Shown: positions 24,117 through 33,420 of the stretch, in pieces
Layout of the letters: every line of letters starts with the position of its first letter
How positions within the stretch are numbered: the stretch's first letter is position 1
Origin: Arthrobacter sp. Alg241-R88
GTDB taxonomy: Bacteria; Actinomycetota; Actinomycetes; Actinomycetales; Micrococcaceae
Direction: 5' to 3'
Length of the DNA: 64,000 bases
Assembly (NCBI RefSeq): GCF_900537115.1
Contig: NZ_UNRG01000002.1
Coordinates: forward strand, 434,591-498,590
Notes under the pieces: model-generated
The model's input: only the letters and a program-made list of their open reading frames with translations
The model's database searches: none
What the model was told of the DNA's origin: nothing
Made by a program: the position numbers and the translations under genes

Positions 24117-25145
24117 GTGAGCGGCGGTCTCGTCGCCCTGCTGGACGACGTCGCAGCCCTGGCCCGCATAGCGGCCGCCTCAGTGGACGACGTCGCTGCC
24201 GGGGCCGCCAAGGCGGGGGCCAAGGCCGCCGGCGTGGTGATCGACGACGCCGCCGTCACCCCGCAGTACGTCTCCGGGGCGGACCCGTCCCGCGAACTGC
24301 CGATGATCAAGAAGATCTTCTGGGGATCGCTCCGGAACAAGCTGTTGATCATCTTGCCGGCACTGCTGCTGGTCAGCGCCTTCGTCCCCTGGGCCATTCC
24401 GTTCATCCTCATGCTGGGCGGCACCTACCTTTGCTACGAGGGCGCCGAAAAGGTCTGGCACAAACTCCGCGGCCACCACACCGCGGAGGAAGATGCGCCG
24501 GCGGTTGAACGCGGCCCCGAGGCTGAGGCCAAGGTCATCAAGGGCGCGATCACCACGGACTTCATCCTGTCCTGCGAGATCATGGTCATCGCCATGAACG
24601 AGGTGGCCGCAGATTCCCTGCTGTCCCGGGCAATTATCCTGGTGGTCGTGGCCCTGGTGATCACGGTGCTCGTGTACGGTGCCGTCGGACTGATCGTCAA
24701 GATGGACGACATCGGCCTGCACCTTGCCGCCAAAGATTCAGCGGGCGCCAAGCGCTTCGGCGAACTGCTGGTCAAGGGGATGCCCGCCGTGCTGGCGGCG
24801 ATCACATTCATCGGAACCATCGCCATGCTGTGGGTTGGCGGCCACATCATGCTGCAGGGGGCCTACGACCTCGGCTGGCACGGACCGTATGACCTGGTCC
24901 ATGTCCTCGAGCACCCCTTCGCCGGGATCGCAGTGGTTGGCAGCTTCCTGGCCTGGCTCGTGAACACCTTGTGCTCAGCCGTTGTCGGGCTCGCTTGGGG
25001 CATCGTCGTCATGGCAATCGTGCATCCGCTGCTCAAAGCGCTGCCCTTCGGCAAAAAGAAGGGCAGCCACGAGGAGGGCGACGTCCGCGCCGAACTCGCC
25101 GGCTACCGGCCGACGACGAAACGCAACGCCGATCCCTCCTCCTAG
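24117..25145 (+). CDS. DUF808 family membrane protein
   Basis: 342 aa from GTG 24117, which places VSGGLVALLDDVAALAR at the start, as in the DUF808 (YedI-like) family. Several hydrophobic helices follow: LLIILPALLLVSAFVPW, then FILSCEIMVIAMNEV, and further ones to about residue 320. A short charged tail ends the protein. Function not established. GC-rich codon use marks the return to core chromosome. Confidence 0.88.
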   Translation: MSGGLVALLDDVAALARIAAASVDDVAAGAAKAGAKAAGVVIDDAAVTPQYVSGADPSRELPMIKKIFWGSLRNKLLIILPALLLVSAFVPWAIPFILMLGGTYLCYEGAEKVWHKLRGHHTAEEDAPAVERGPEAEAKVIKGAITTDFILSCEIMVIAMNEVAADSLLSRAIILVVVALVITVLVYGAVGLIVKMDDIGLHLAAKDSAGAKRFGELLVKGMPAVLAAITFIGTIAMLWVGGHIMLQGAYDLGWHGPYDLVHVLEHPFAGIAVVGSFLAWLVNTLCSAVVGLAWGIVVMAIVHPLLKALPFGKKKGSHEEGDVRAELAGYRPTTKRNADPSS

Positions 25146-25177
25146 CTCACACGCCACAGGGAAAGTCAGTGCGTCCG

Positions 25178-26101
25178 TCAGGCGGGGGCTTGTGGGCTAT
25201 CGCCGTCCGTCGCAGAGGTTCGCCCTAGGCCGGCGGCGGGATGCTGTGCTGTGCGGACGTCGGGGTCCCCACCGGCAGGTGCCCGCTTAAGGCGGGAGGC
25301 GCGGAAGGCGTTGGCTGCGGCAACCACTCCCAACAGGAGGATCAGGGCGGCGATCTGCTGCCACTCGCCGTCGAATACGTCCAGCTTGGTTGACATTGAG
25401 GCGTTGAAGGAAGCGTGCAGCAGCCCCACGATGAACAGGCTGTACCCCGTTCCCAGGTAGGCGATTCCCATGAGTAAGCGGAAGAACGGGGCAAAAAGGA
25501 ACAGGACCAGCCAGGAGATTGCCACGTCGCTCCAGGGCGTGCCGGAGAAGCCCCTCTCGGCAAAGGCGAACGGCAAGTGGATGAGTGCGAACGGGATGGC
25601 GGTCAGCAGGGCGGCAGTAACCGGTCCGCGCCGGTCCATGATCCGGTCCTGCACCACGCCGGTCCAGGCGAGCTCTTCCCAGATGTTGCCCAAGAGGGCA
25701 CCGATGATCAGGGTGTTCAGCAGATAGTTGCCTAGCAACAGCCCCCAGCCACCGGCGGGCGGGTGGAACGTTCCGGTGGCTGCAGCAATGAGCACCGTTA
25801 GCGCGGGAAGGCCCAGCAGTGCTGCCACGTACCAGGCCGGGGCCACCCTCCAACGGAAAGCCCGGCGGAACAGCTCGCGGACCGCGGGTCTGCCGTCTGC
25901 GACGCCTGTGACCAGGATGGCCGTTCCCAGCAGTATCAGCAGCTCGGCGAGGATTCCCGGCAGGATGTCCCCCAACAGTAAGAGGGACAGGATCTGGCCG
26001 GTCCAGGACAGCAGGAGGACGATGAGCACGAAGGCTGCCACCGGATGATGTTTGATGAGGGACAGGGGAGCGCCACGAGCACCAGGCGAGCTCATCAGCA
26101 A
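25178..26101 (-). CDS. CPBP family intramembrane glutamic endopeptidase
   Basis: 307 aa, about eight hydrophobic helices. The CPBP/Abi motifs are present: EELAWTG (the EE pair), IHLPFAF with its histidine, and HASFNAS near the C-terminus. Members are CAAX-protease-like enzymes in the membrane; some confer bacteriocin self-immunity. A polar tail of about 40 residues follows the last helix. Start at 26101 or a few codons later. Confidence 0.88.
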   Translation of the reverse strand: MLMSSPGARGAPLSLIKHHPVAAFVLIVLLLSWTGQILSLLLLGDILPGILAELLILLGTAILVTGVADGRPAVRELFRRAFRWRVAPAWYVAALLGLPALTVLIAAATGTFHPPAGGWGLLLGNYLLNTLIIGALLGNIWEELAWTGVVQDRIMDRRGPVTAALLTAIPFALIHLPFAFAERGFSGTPWSDVAISWLVLFLFAPFFRLLMGIAYLGTGYSLFIVGLLHASFNASMSTKLDVFDGEWQQIAALILLLGVVAAANAFRASRLKRAPAGGDPDVRTAQHPAAGLGRTSATDGDSPQAPA

Positions 26102-26287
26102 TACCGCCGTTCAGATTTTCCGGTTAGGGAAGGCACCGCAGCGCATGCCGCCACGTGCCGAAGAAGCGCTGAGCCGCTGACACGGGAATCAGGACCATTC
26201 TCTGCCCTCAATGAACCGCGGACAAGCAAAAGTATGAAGGAACGGCCCTGCACCGCTGGAAAGTTCAGTTGAATGAGTATCGGCGGG

Positions 26288-26758
26288 TCAAGGCGTGATT
26301 GTGAGGGCCTTCACCGGCTCTGCACACGAGGCACGCTCGAAGTTCACAGGTCCTTCTGCACGGTTGTTTCTGCCGGTGTCGTCGCACCAGTCGATATTGT
26401 GCGGCATTGCAGTCACCGTCGCCTGGCCAACCGCTATTTCTTCGGGCACTGTGAACGTATACGTAAATTCACCGGAATCAGTCATTGGAGCCGTTGCGTT
26501 GATGACTTTGTTGCCGCGTGCATCGGTGACACCCACTGCAATCCGGGCAGTGCCGCCGTACCGCGGGTTGCAGTCGGCTGCGGGTGCTGCGACTGTCACT
26601 TTCTCGCCGGGCCTGGCGCTTGTTGGACTCACCGAATAGGAAGGCGGAAGGCAAGGGGGCCCGCCGCCGGTTGCCTCATCAGGGAAGCGTGAGGAGCAGG
26701 CGCCTGCAGGGGCTAGCAGGGCAGCACCAAACACAAGGGCGAAGAACAACTGCTTCAT
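26288..26758 (-). CDS. Putative lipoprotein with Ig-like domain
   Basis: About 156 aa from ATG 26758 (MKQLFFALVFGAALLAPAG, then the lipobox cysteine). The mature part has PSYSVSPTSARPGEKVTVAA and a beta-rich stretch resembling an Ig-like or surface-display fold, with several cysteines that may pair. Starts at 26788 and 26818 are alternatives. Function unknown. Confidence 0.7.
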   Translation of the reverse strand: MKQLFFALVFGAALLAPAGACSSRFPDEATGGGPPCLPPSYSVSPTSARPGEKVTVAAPAADCNPRYGGTARIAVGVTDARGNKVINATAPMTDSGEFTYTFTVPEEIAVGQATVTAMPHNIDWCDDTGRNNRAEGPVNFERASCAEPVKALTITP

Positions 26759-26893
26759 TCTTGTGGGAAGCCTGTAGGGGAGCTTCATGTACACATTGTT
26801 GTCCTGCATGCACGGCACCGCCCGAAAAGCGGGGCATCCGTCCCCGGATCGTTACCGCTGACTACGCCTGCTGCAGCTGCACTCGCACGTGGG

Positions 26894-27388
26894 TCAGTTA
26901 GGATTCACCGCAGGGCTTCGCATTCCGCTGTAGGCTGCCACGACTCCTGCTAGGAAAATGAGCACCGCGAGGTAGACCGGGCCGAGATGTCCCAGCGTGG
27001 CCAGGCCCCACGGGTAATGCGCCGGGAGGGCTACTGCGAGTCCGACGGTCGGGACGAACACAGCTGTGGTGAAAGCCCAACGTACTCCTCTCCGCACCCC
27101 GTACCAGGACAAGCCTGCGATGGCCAGCCCTGTGGCAGCGATGAAGCCGCTCAGCGCGATGTGCAGATGGCTGATGTAGTGGTACAGCTCCGGGCTGAAC
27201 GCCTCGACCTCAGCTTTCCCCTTGTCCACCTGATCGGGGCCAATCCCCAGCTCAAGGAAAGCGCCCGTGAAGTTGGATACCAGGAAGACGGCGGCGTACC
27301 CCACGAAAGCCAGCCCGGCAAGCGCCATGAGAGCGGCTCCTGTCCGGAGGCGGGATTCCTTCGCCGAGGTAGTTTGGATGGCAGGCAT
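26894..27388 (-). CDS. Four-TM membrane protein (DUF998-like)
   Basis: 164 aa from ATG 27388, chosen for GAGGGGG about 7 nt upstream. Four helices: about 22-42, 75-98, 105-125 and 135-157, with an external loop holding FTGAFLELGIGPDQVDKGKA. Resemblance to DUF998-type proteins is only general. Divergent from the prolyl aminopeptidase, with about 90 bp between that could hold both promoters. Confidence 0.65.
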   Translation of the reverse strand: MPAIQTTSAKESRLRTGAALMALAGLAFVGYAAVFLVSNFTGAFLELGIGPDQVDKGKAEVEAFSPELYHYISHLHIALSGFIAATGLAIAGLSWYGVRRGVRWAFTTAVFVPTVGLAVALPAHYPWGLATLGHLGPVYLAVLIFLAGVVAAYSGMRSPAVNPN

Positions 27389-27479
27389 AGCCGCCACCCC
27401 CTCTCTTTTCACATTGGTACTCGATAAGAGTCCCCTGGCTGTAGGCCTGTCAAGGGAAACGTCGAATACTGTGGGATGG

Positions 27480-28463
27480 GTGACGGGCGAACAAACAACG
27501 ACAGAATCCGGCTGGGTGACCGTGCCCAATGCCAAAATTTATTGGGAAGCAACGGGCGAACCTGCCGGCATTCCAGTCCTTTACCTGCACGGCGGCCCTG
27601 GGGGTTCCCTTGGTCGAGGCGGCTACCGTCAACGCCACGACCACAACCGATTCCGCACCATCGGATTGGACCAGCGCGGTTGTGGCAAGAGCACACCCGC
27701 TGCGCAGGACGACCTTGACCACCTGTCGGAGAACACCACGCAAACTCTGATCGAAGACATTGAGGCGGTCAGGGAGCACCTGGGCATCGAAAAGTGGATA
27801 GTCACCGGTGTTTCCTGGGGCAGCACGCTTGCCCTCGCCTATGCCTTGGAACATCCGGGTCGGGTGTTGGGTATCGCTTTGGTGGCGGTGACAACAAGCA
27901 GCCGGGAAGAGATCCAATGGATCACAGAGGATGTGGGACGCATCTTTCCTGAAGCTTGGGCCGACTTTGCGGAAGCTGCCAAGGCAGTCCCCGGTGAACG
28001 AGTGGTCGAGGCGTACGCTCGCCGGTTGGCCGGCCAGGATCGCGACGACGCCCGCCTGGCTGCCCTGGCCTGGGACCGTTGGGAGTCCACGCATATATCT
28101 TTGGACCCCAGCTGGCTTCCTGGCCCCCTGTTTGAAGACGAGCGGGAGCGTATGACGTTCGCTCTTCTGGTGACGCACTACTGGGCCAGGGACGGGTTTC
28201 TGGTCGACGGACGAGAGATTCTCCCGCGGATTCACGAGCTCAACGGCATCGCCGGTTACCTAATTCATGGCCGGCGTGACATCAGCAGCCCCGTCGTTAC
28301 AGCCTGGCAGCTGCACCGGCGTTGGGAATCAAGCCGCCTCGTCGTCATAGAGGATGAGGGGCATGGCGGCCCTTCGTCCATGGCGGCACTGACGCGGGCA
28401 GTCGAAGATATCGCGGCCAAACCGGGCGCAGCCCACGGGGCGCGAAGCCGTGAACAGGCCTAG
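27480..28463 (+). CDS. Prolyl aminopeptidase-like alpha/beta hydrolase
   Basis: 327 aa from GTG 27480 (GTG 27471 also possible). Peptidase S33 signature set: HGGPGG oxyanion loop (about 41-46), DQRGCGKS, the nucleophile elbow GVSWGSTLAL, an aspartate region GRRDISSP and the histidine in EDEGHGG. It releases N-terminal proline from peptides. A much longer upstream open frame overlaps the divergent gene and is not expected to be translated. Its stop shares CTAG with the convergent peptidase gene. Confidence 0.88.
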   Translation: MTGEQTTTESGWVTVPNAKIYWEATGEPAGIPVLYLHGGPGGSLGRGGYRQRHDHNRFRTIGLDQRGCGKSTPAAQDDLDHLSENTTQTLIEDIEAVREHLGIEKWIVTGVSWGSTLALAYALEHPGRVLGIALVAVTTSSREEIQWITEDVGRIFPEAWADFAEAAKAVPGERVVEAYARRLAGQDRDDARLAALAWDRWESTHISLDPSWLPGPLFEDERERMTFALLVTHYWARDGFLVDGREILPRIHELNGIAGYLIHGRRDISSPVVTAWQLHRRWESSRLVVIEDEGHGGPSSMAALTRAVEDIAAKPGAAHGARSREQA

Positions 28464-29269
28464 GCTTGCGGCAGCACCAGCATGTAGCCGGCTGGCAACT
28501 CGGTGCTCCAGCGCCGCGGCTCGCGGATCACGAACTGCGTCGCCAACTGCTCGGGGGTGAGCAGGCTGTTGGGCGCGGGCGACGGACCCCACTGCCCGCT
28601 GCCGTGCGGGTAGAGCGGATCCAGGACGCGGATGCCGGTGACCGAAAACTCCGGGAACTGCTTCGGATCTCCGAGTGACTCGAAGCCACTCATCACCCAC
28701 GCGTGGCGGCCGCTCCACATGACCAGCCCTACCGGCCGGCCGGTGTCAGCGATGGCGCGGGCCGCCGTCTGAAGCGCGTCCTCATAATCGGGGACGCTGA
28801 CAACGGAGTACGGCCCCATCCCAACTTCGGTCAGGACCTGCGCCCAGCCCAAGGGATTCGCGCCGTTGAACGAGTTGGACGATCGAGCGCGGGCCATCTC
28901 CCAGAGTTCGCCTTGGTGGGTAGGGTCGCCCCACGTGCCGCCGCCGGTGTCGTCTATCAGGTTGTGAACTATCTGGATGCTCGCTGCAACACACCAGTCG
29001 AAGGTGTGCTGCGGCACGAAGTCCCCCTCCTGGTAGAGGTTGAGGGCGAAGGGCTGGGGCACAGGGGGTGGCGCGGGAACCGCCGTCGGAGTGGGGGTGG
29101 GGGCCGCCTGAGGCGGGAGGGCGACGTCGACGGCGGCTGAAGGTGCCGAGGAAGCCGGGGCCGGACGGTCGGTATCGGCGTCATCGAGGCCGATCGCGGG
29201 CACACAACCCGCGAGGAAGGCCGCCAAGGCGAGGAGCCAGGCGAGAAGACGGGTTCGGGCACCGATCAT
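28460..29269 (-). CDS. Lipoprotein with C39-like (papain-fold) cysteine peptidase domain
   Basis: 269 aa. Lipoprotein signal with lipobox LAGC (about 19-22), then a low-complexity Ala/Pro/Thr linker to about residue 72. The peptidase-like domain has a candidate nucleophile in DWCVAASIQIVHNL and a histidine in SGRHAWVMSGF, in the order seen in C39-like peptidases. The substrate is unknown; it probably acts at the cell surface. Confidence 0.75.
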   Translation of the reverse strand: MIGARTRLLAWLLALAAFLAGCVPAIGLDDADTDRPAPASSAPSAAVDVALPPQAAPTPTPTAVPAPPPVPQPFALNLYQEGDFVPQHTFDWCVAASIQIVHNLIDDTGGGTWGDPTHQGELWEMARARSSNSFNGANPLGWAQVLTEVGMGPYSVVSVPDYEDALQTAARAIADTGRPVGLVMWSGRHAWVMSGFESLGDPKQFPEFSVTGIRVLDPLYPHGSGQWGPSPAPNSLLTPEQLATQFVIREPRRWSTELPAGYMLVLPQA

Positions 29270-29428
29270 GATTGGTCCAGTTTAGCGCGGCGCGTCGGGC
29301 CCCGGCAGGGGAGGGCCATCCTGTCGGGCCGCCGACAGCGCCACTCCGGCAGGGGCTGCGGTGCGGTCCCGCAAGCGGGAGGAGACCTGTCAGGGTGCCG
29401 TGACGTCGTCGGGAGCTGACTTTGCTCC

Positions 29429-30493
29429 TCAGAACGCGTAGCGGATCCGGCAGTATGGCGCGATCTGCTCAATGAGCGCCGTCAGTTGCCGCACGTAGTG
29501 TCCTTTGGTTCCTGAACGGTAGCGGACGTTGGTGAAGCCGTTGGAGGAGACCTTCGCTTCCTGCAGGTCCGGACGCCACAGCACGTTCTCGGCCTGCGGA
29601 TGCCACCCCAGGTTGACCTCGTGGAGCCGCGCGTTGTGGGTCAGGAAGATGACTTCCGCCGCGAGCTGGGCTTTTGCGGCATCCGTCAGGGTGGCATCGA
29701 GCTGGCGCAGCAGGTCCTCCCAATCGCTGAGCCAGGTGTCGGTAACGATGACGGGGGAAAAGTTCACGTGCACCTCGTACCCGGCATCAACGAATTCGTT
29801 GATTGCAGCCATGCGTTCAGCCACCGGTGAGGTCCGGACGTCCACCGACTTCGCCAGGTCAGCAGGCATAAGGGAGAAGCGGATCCTGGTGTGGCCGCCG
29901 TGGTCCCAGCCGAGCATCGCCGGGTTCACGTACTTGGTGGCAAAGGACAGCTTGGCTGTGGGCAGGCCGCCGAAAAGCCTGACGAGATCCTCCACGTTGT
30001 CACTGATCAGCGCGTCGACGGAGCAGTCACTGTTTTCACCGATGTCGTAGACCCACAATTCTGGGTCGCACTGGTTGGGCTCCAGCTTCATGCCCTGCCG
30101 TGTGGCGTGGCGCTCAAGTGCCCCGGCAATCTGCTCGATGTTCGCAAACACGGTCACCGGGTTGCTGTACCCCTTGTGCCGGGGCACGTAGCAGTAAGCG
30201 CATGCCATGGCGCAGCCGTTCGCGGTGGAGGGGGCGATGAAATCCGCTGACCGGCCGTTCGGCTTGACGGTCAGCGCCTTCTTGACGCCGAGGACCAGCG
30301 CCTCGGTCTTGATGCGGGACCAGCGCGGCACGTTCGTTTCATCGCCGTGCACCTCCGGGATGTTCCAGTGGTTTTCCACAAGCACGACGTCGGCGTCCGG
30401 CCAGCGTTCGACGATCTCCTTGCCCCGGGGCAGCTCCAGGGCAGCAGGCTGCGCATAGATGCGGCGGATCTGCAGCAGCCGGTTGAATTCCAT
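29429..30493 (-). CDS. Spore photoproduct lyase family radical SAM protein
   Basis: 354 aa from ATG 30493 (MEFNRLLQIRRIYAQP), preceded by GGGAG. The radical SAM cluster motif is Cys94-x3-Cys98-x2-Cys101 (GCAMACAYCYVPRHKGY). Later VNFSPVIVTDTWLSDW and a C-terminal TNVRYRSGTKGHYVRQL fit the SPL-like family. True SPL repairs the UV thymine dimer of spores. This lineage does not sporulate, so the role may be another DNA lesion or another substrate. No recombination or UV gene is adjacent. Confidence 0.85.
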   Translation of the reverse strand: MEFNRLLQIRRIYAQPAALELPRGKEIVERWPDADVVLVENHWNIPEVHGDETNVPRWSRIKTEALVLGVKKALTVKPNGRSADFIAPSTANGCAMACAYCYVPRHKGYSNPVTVFANIEQIAGALERHATRQGMKLEPNQCDPELWVYDIGENSDCSVDALISDNVEDLVRLFGGLPTAKLSFATKYVNPAMLGWDHGGHTRIRFSLMPADLAKSVDVRTSPVAERMAAINEFVDAGYEVHVNFSPVIVTDTWLSDWEDLLRQLDATLTDAAKAQLAAEVIFLTHNARLHEVNLGWHPQAENVLWRPDLQEAKVSSNGFTNVRYRSGTKGHYVRQLTALIEQIAPYCRIRYAF

Positions 30494-30625
30494 GACTTCA
30501 TTCTCCCAAGGTGCCAAAGATGCCGAGGCCGGTTAAGCCCACGGCATCTTGCGCTGGCGGCGAACCGCTATTTCCCTGGGTCCCGGTTACGCCTTCGGTT
30601 CCGCAATGTCTTCAGCGCCCGTCCG

Positions 30626-31048
30626 CTAATCGGCGGACGGCCGCTTGCGTTGCTGTTTGGTTGTTGACCGCAGTTTCTTGGCGACGAGGCGGCGGCGGTC
30701 AGAACCGCGGGTAGGTTTGGTTGCCCGGCGGCCGGGTGCAGCAGGAGCAAGGCCCCCTGCCACAAGGTCGGCGAGCTTGGCCAGGGCGATCTCGCGGTTG
30801 CGCAGCTGCGAGCGCCGCTCGGAAGCGGACACCGTGACGACCCCGCCGATGAGGTGTGGTCCGAGACGCGTCAGCAGGATCAGCCGTTGGCTGTCTGACA
30901 GCGCAGATGATTCCCTGACGTCCCACGAGAGTTCGACGCGGCTGTCCGAAGTGTTTACGTGCTGACCGCCTGGCCCGGACGAACGCGAAAACCGCCAGTC
31001 GAGCTCCGACGCGGGAATCGTGAGCCCGGGCACCACGTCCAGATCCAT
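30626..31048 (-). CDS. arfB: Alternative ribosome-rescue factor ArfB (peptidyl-tRNA hydrolase)
   Basis: 140 aa from ATG 31048. The RF1-like domain carries the catalytic GGQ at 27-29 (SSGPGGQHVN), and a long basic C-terminal tail rich in Lys/Arg (about 100-140) would enter the empty mRNA channel. It hydrolyses peptidyl-tRNA on stalled ribosomes. It sits 29 bp after the multicopper oxidase gene and may be cotranscribed. Confidence 0.9.
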   Translation of the reverse strand: MDLDVVPGLTIPASELDWRFSRSSGPGGQHVNTSDSRVELSWDVRESSALSDSQRLILLTRLGPHLIGGVVTVSASERRSQLRNREIALAKLADLVAGGLAPAAPGRRATKPTRGSDRRRLVAKKLRSTTKQQRKRPSAD

Positions 31049-31077
31049 GCGACTAGCGTTACATGGATCTGGAACGT

Positions 31078-33420
31078 TCAAAAAGCGGTGACGGTCACGG
31101 TCCGGGTCGCCAGAACCTGCCCCGTGACCCAGTGCAGGAAGTCAACCGCGATGGTGTATCGTCCTGCAGCCTGCGGGCGCAGCAGGAAGTCAAACTTCTC
31201 GGCCGCACCCGACTTGAGGACGCTGGTGACCAGCGGCTGGCCGGCCAGTGAGGGCTGAACCGCCGGACCGGCCGGGTTGGGGGTATTCCAGAAGGGGCGC
31301 CCATCGTGGGCGATAAGTTCGGCGATCTCAGCCGGATTGCCCGCAGCGTCGAGAAACCGCGTAAGGGTGGGAAAGTAGTCCACATTCACCATGCGGACGA
31401 GGGTGGGCTCGTAGCCGGGCCTGGGGACGTTCGCGCGCATCGCGCTGATCGCCCATATTCGGTCCCCTCTGGGCCGGGTGGGGACCGTGCCGCCGAGGAG
31501 AACGAAGTGTTTGGGTTCGAAACGGTTAAGGCCTGCGTCGTCCCCGGACAACCCGGCTGCATGGTTCAGCTCGTGCCAACGCGGGTCGATCGAATAGGGG
31601 GCAATCAACGTCTCGGTGGCGATGTCGTACAGCGGGCCGTCCGTCGAGTGGCGGCGGGTTCCTTTCGGCGGCGGGGCTGTGGAGCTGACCCGCGGATCAA
31701 CGATGATGGGCCCGAACATTCCCATTTGGACGTGCAGGGGTGTGTTGACGTGGCAGTGGTAGAAATAGGTCCCGGCAGAGCCGCGGTTGGGGTTCCCGGG
31801 TACGCCCACCTCCGGCCTCCACTGGTAGGTGTATTCCCCGGTGACCTCGAAGGAAGTGTGGCCCACGCCGTCGTTCCGGGGGTCGGGTTCAATGCCGTGC
31901 CAGTGGATGGTGTGCACCCTCTTGCTCGGTTCCACAGTGCCATGGAACAGCTGGCCCTCCGTCAGCCGCAACAGCGGTCCGGGAAGCCCCCGTCCCGATC
32001 TCTCGTCCTCGAAACTCCAAAACTCGATTTCGGGGCCGTTCGGCACCTTCAATTTCCGGTTAAAGAAATCGAACACCATGCTGACGTCCGGGCGCTGGCG
32101 GAACTCAGTTTCCGGGCTTCCCTCATGAGGCTGGTCCGAGGCGAACTCCACCTGGCTCCGGTACTGGTGATGGCCGCCTGACACGGTGCCCGGGAGCCCC
32201 GGCTCGGGGATCGCGCCGGCGGCCAGTACCCAGTCAGCGACAAGACCGCCCGGGTAGAGTCCGCCGGCCGCGGTCTGCGAGGGCTCCGCATGGCAGTGCA
32301 TCGGATACTTCCAGTCCTCGGTTCGGGCGTCCCACACTGGATCCAACACCTCCGGCGGGCGCCGGACGGGCAGAAGCGACTCCTTTCGGTCCATCGGTTC
32401 CAGCTGTACGGTGTCCTCCCAGTGCTGCAGGAGCACGTCACCCTCCGCGCTGACCGATCCACCGCTTCGGGGGAAGTCATAGCCGTTGGCCCGCACAGTC
32501 CAGACGTGGTTGCCATGGTAGTGCAGTTGGTGGTCCACGATGCCGGCGTTGACCATCCTCATCAGCTGGCCGGTGCGGACGCCACCTAGGGACGGCGAGG
32601 CGCTGAAGTTGCGCACATCGGTTTCGCGCGGGTGGCCTGAGGGCAGAGTGTCCTGTTCCCGGAGTTCGTTGAATTCTTCATTGGTGGTAACTGCCAGCGA
32701 CTGGAAGCCGGAGTACCCGTTAAGTGTGAAGTACCGTGGCACGGCCGGTGTAGAGGCGGGATTGACCGTTTGGCCGCGGGAAGCGATGCGGGCCCAGTTA
32801 GGATCCACGTCATGGCACAGCCACAGCCATTGCCGTTCGAACTCGGTCCCGCCGGGGAAGAGCCGCCAGGCGTTGGCCGGGTCTATGACCACCAGCGCCC
32901 CGTAGAGGCCAAGGGTCCGTTCCACGGGTTCGTTGCCCGGGTCCGAGAACAGATAGGTTCCAGGTGGGGGCGCTTCGAACTCAAGGAGAGTTGATGCTCC
33001 GGGAGCTATGGCGCCCGTGCCCTTATCCCCGCCCGCCGGGGCGATATGGAACCGGAGTTCGTGTTCCTGCGAAAGATGGTTGTGCACCATAATCCGGATT
33101 TTGCTTCCTGTTTCTGCAACGAGGGTCCGGTCCGGAAAGTAGCTGGCCCAGTATTCCTTCCTCACCAGATACTGTCCGGGATTTGCCGGGTCGGGCTGCA
33201 GCGGGGCTGGCCTGCCGTGCGGAGGCGGCGGAGCGGTGAGGGGATAAGTCCGGCTTGCCACGACGTCTCCGGCAGCCGTGAAGACCCGCGGGCCCATGGA
33301 CAGGGACGGACTGACGTCCGACACGATGGAGCGGCGCTCGCCGAAGCCCCGGTGGTAGACCAGGGAACCGTCCACCATCGGCACATACCCCTCATTGATA
33401 TGGAAGTCCAAGATGCTCAT
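31078..33420 (-). CDS. Multicopper oxidase family protein, large form
   Basis: 780 aa with several cupredoxin domains. Copper-site motifs include HNHLSQEHELRFH (early), HYHGNHVWTV, MHCHAEP, HTIHWHGIEPD and YFYHCHVNTPLHVQMGMFG. The order and number of His motifs differ from a standard three-domain laccase, and the protein is longer. It has no signal peptide: the N-terminus is MSILDFHINEGYVPMVDG. The upstream gene encodes a Tat-exported protein and overlaps it by ATGA, so export as a complex is possible. Confidence 0.85.
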   Translation of the reverse strand: MSILDFHINEGYVPMVDGSLVYHRGFGERRSIVSDVSPSLSMGPRVFTAAGDVVASRTYPLTAPPPPHGRPAPLQPDPANPGQYLVRKEYWASYFPDRTLVAETGSKIRIMVHNHLSQEHELRFHIAPAGGDKGTGAIAPGASTLLEFEAPPPGTYLFSDPGNEPVERTLGLYGALVVIDPANAWRLFPGGTEFERQWLWLCHDVDPNWARIASRGQTVNPASTPAVPRYFTLNGYSGFQSLAVTTNEEFNELREQDTLPSGHPRETDVRNFSASPSLGGVRTGQLMRMVNAGIVDHQLHYHGNHVWTVRANGYDFPRSGGSVSAEGDVLLQHWEDTVQLEPMDRKESLLPVRRPPEVLDPVWDARTEDWKYPMHCHAEPSQTAAGGLYPGGLVADWVLAAGAIPEPGLPGTVSGGHHQYRSQVEFASDQPHEGSPETEFRQRPDVSMVFDFFNRKLKVPNGPEIEFWSFEDERSGRGLPGPLLRLTEGQLFHGTVEPSKRVHTIHWHGIEPDPRNDGVGHTSFEVTGEYTYQWRPEVGVPGNPNRGSAGTYFYHCHVNTPLHVQMGMFGPIIVDPRVSSTAPPPKGTRRHSTDGPLYDIATETLIAPYSIDPRWHELNHAAGLSGDDAGLNRFEPKHFVLLGGTVPTRPRGDRIWAISAMRANVPRPGYEPTLVRMVNVDYFPTLTRFLDAAGNPAEIAELIAHDGRPFWNTPNPAGPAVQPSLAGQPLVTSVLKSGAAEKFDFLLRPQAAGRYTIAVDFLHWVTGQVLATRTVTVTAF

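Noticed and set aside
27267..27479. Long N-terminal extension of the prolyl aminopeptidase frame
   Set aside because: It overlaps the divergent membrane-protein gene and has no homology-like sequence; GTG 27480 gives a normal-length protein.
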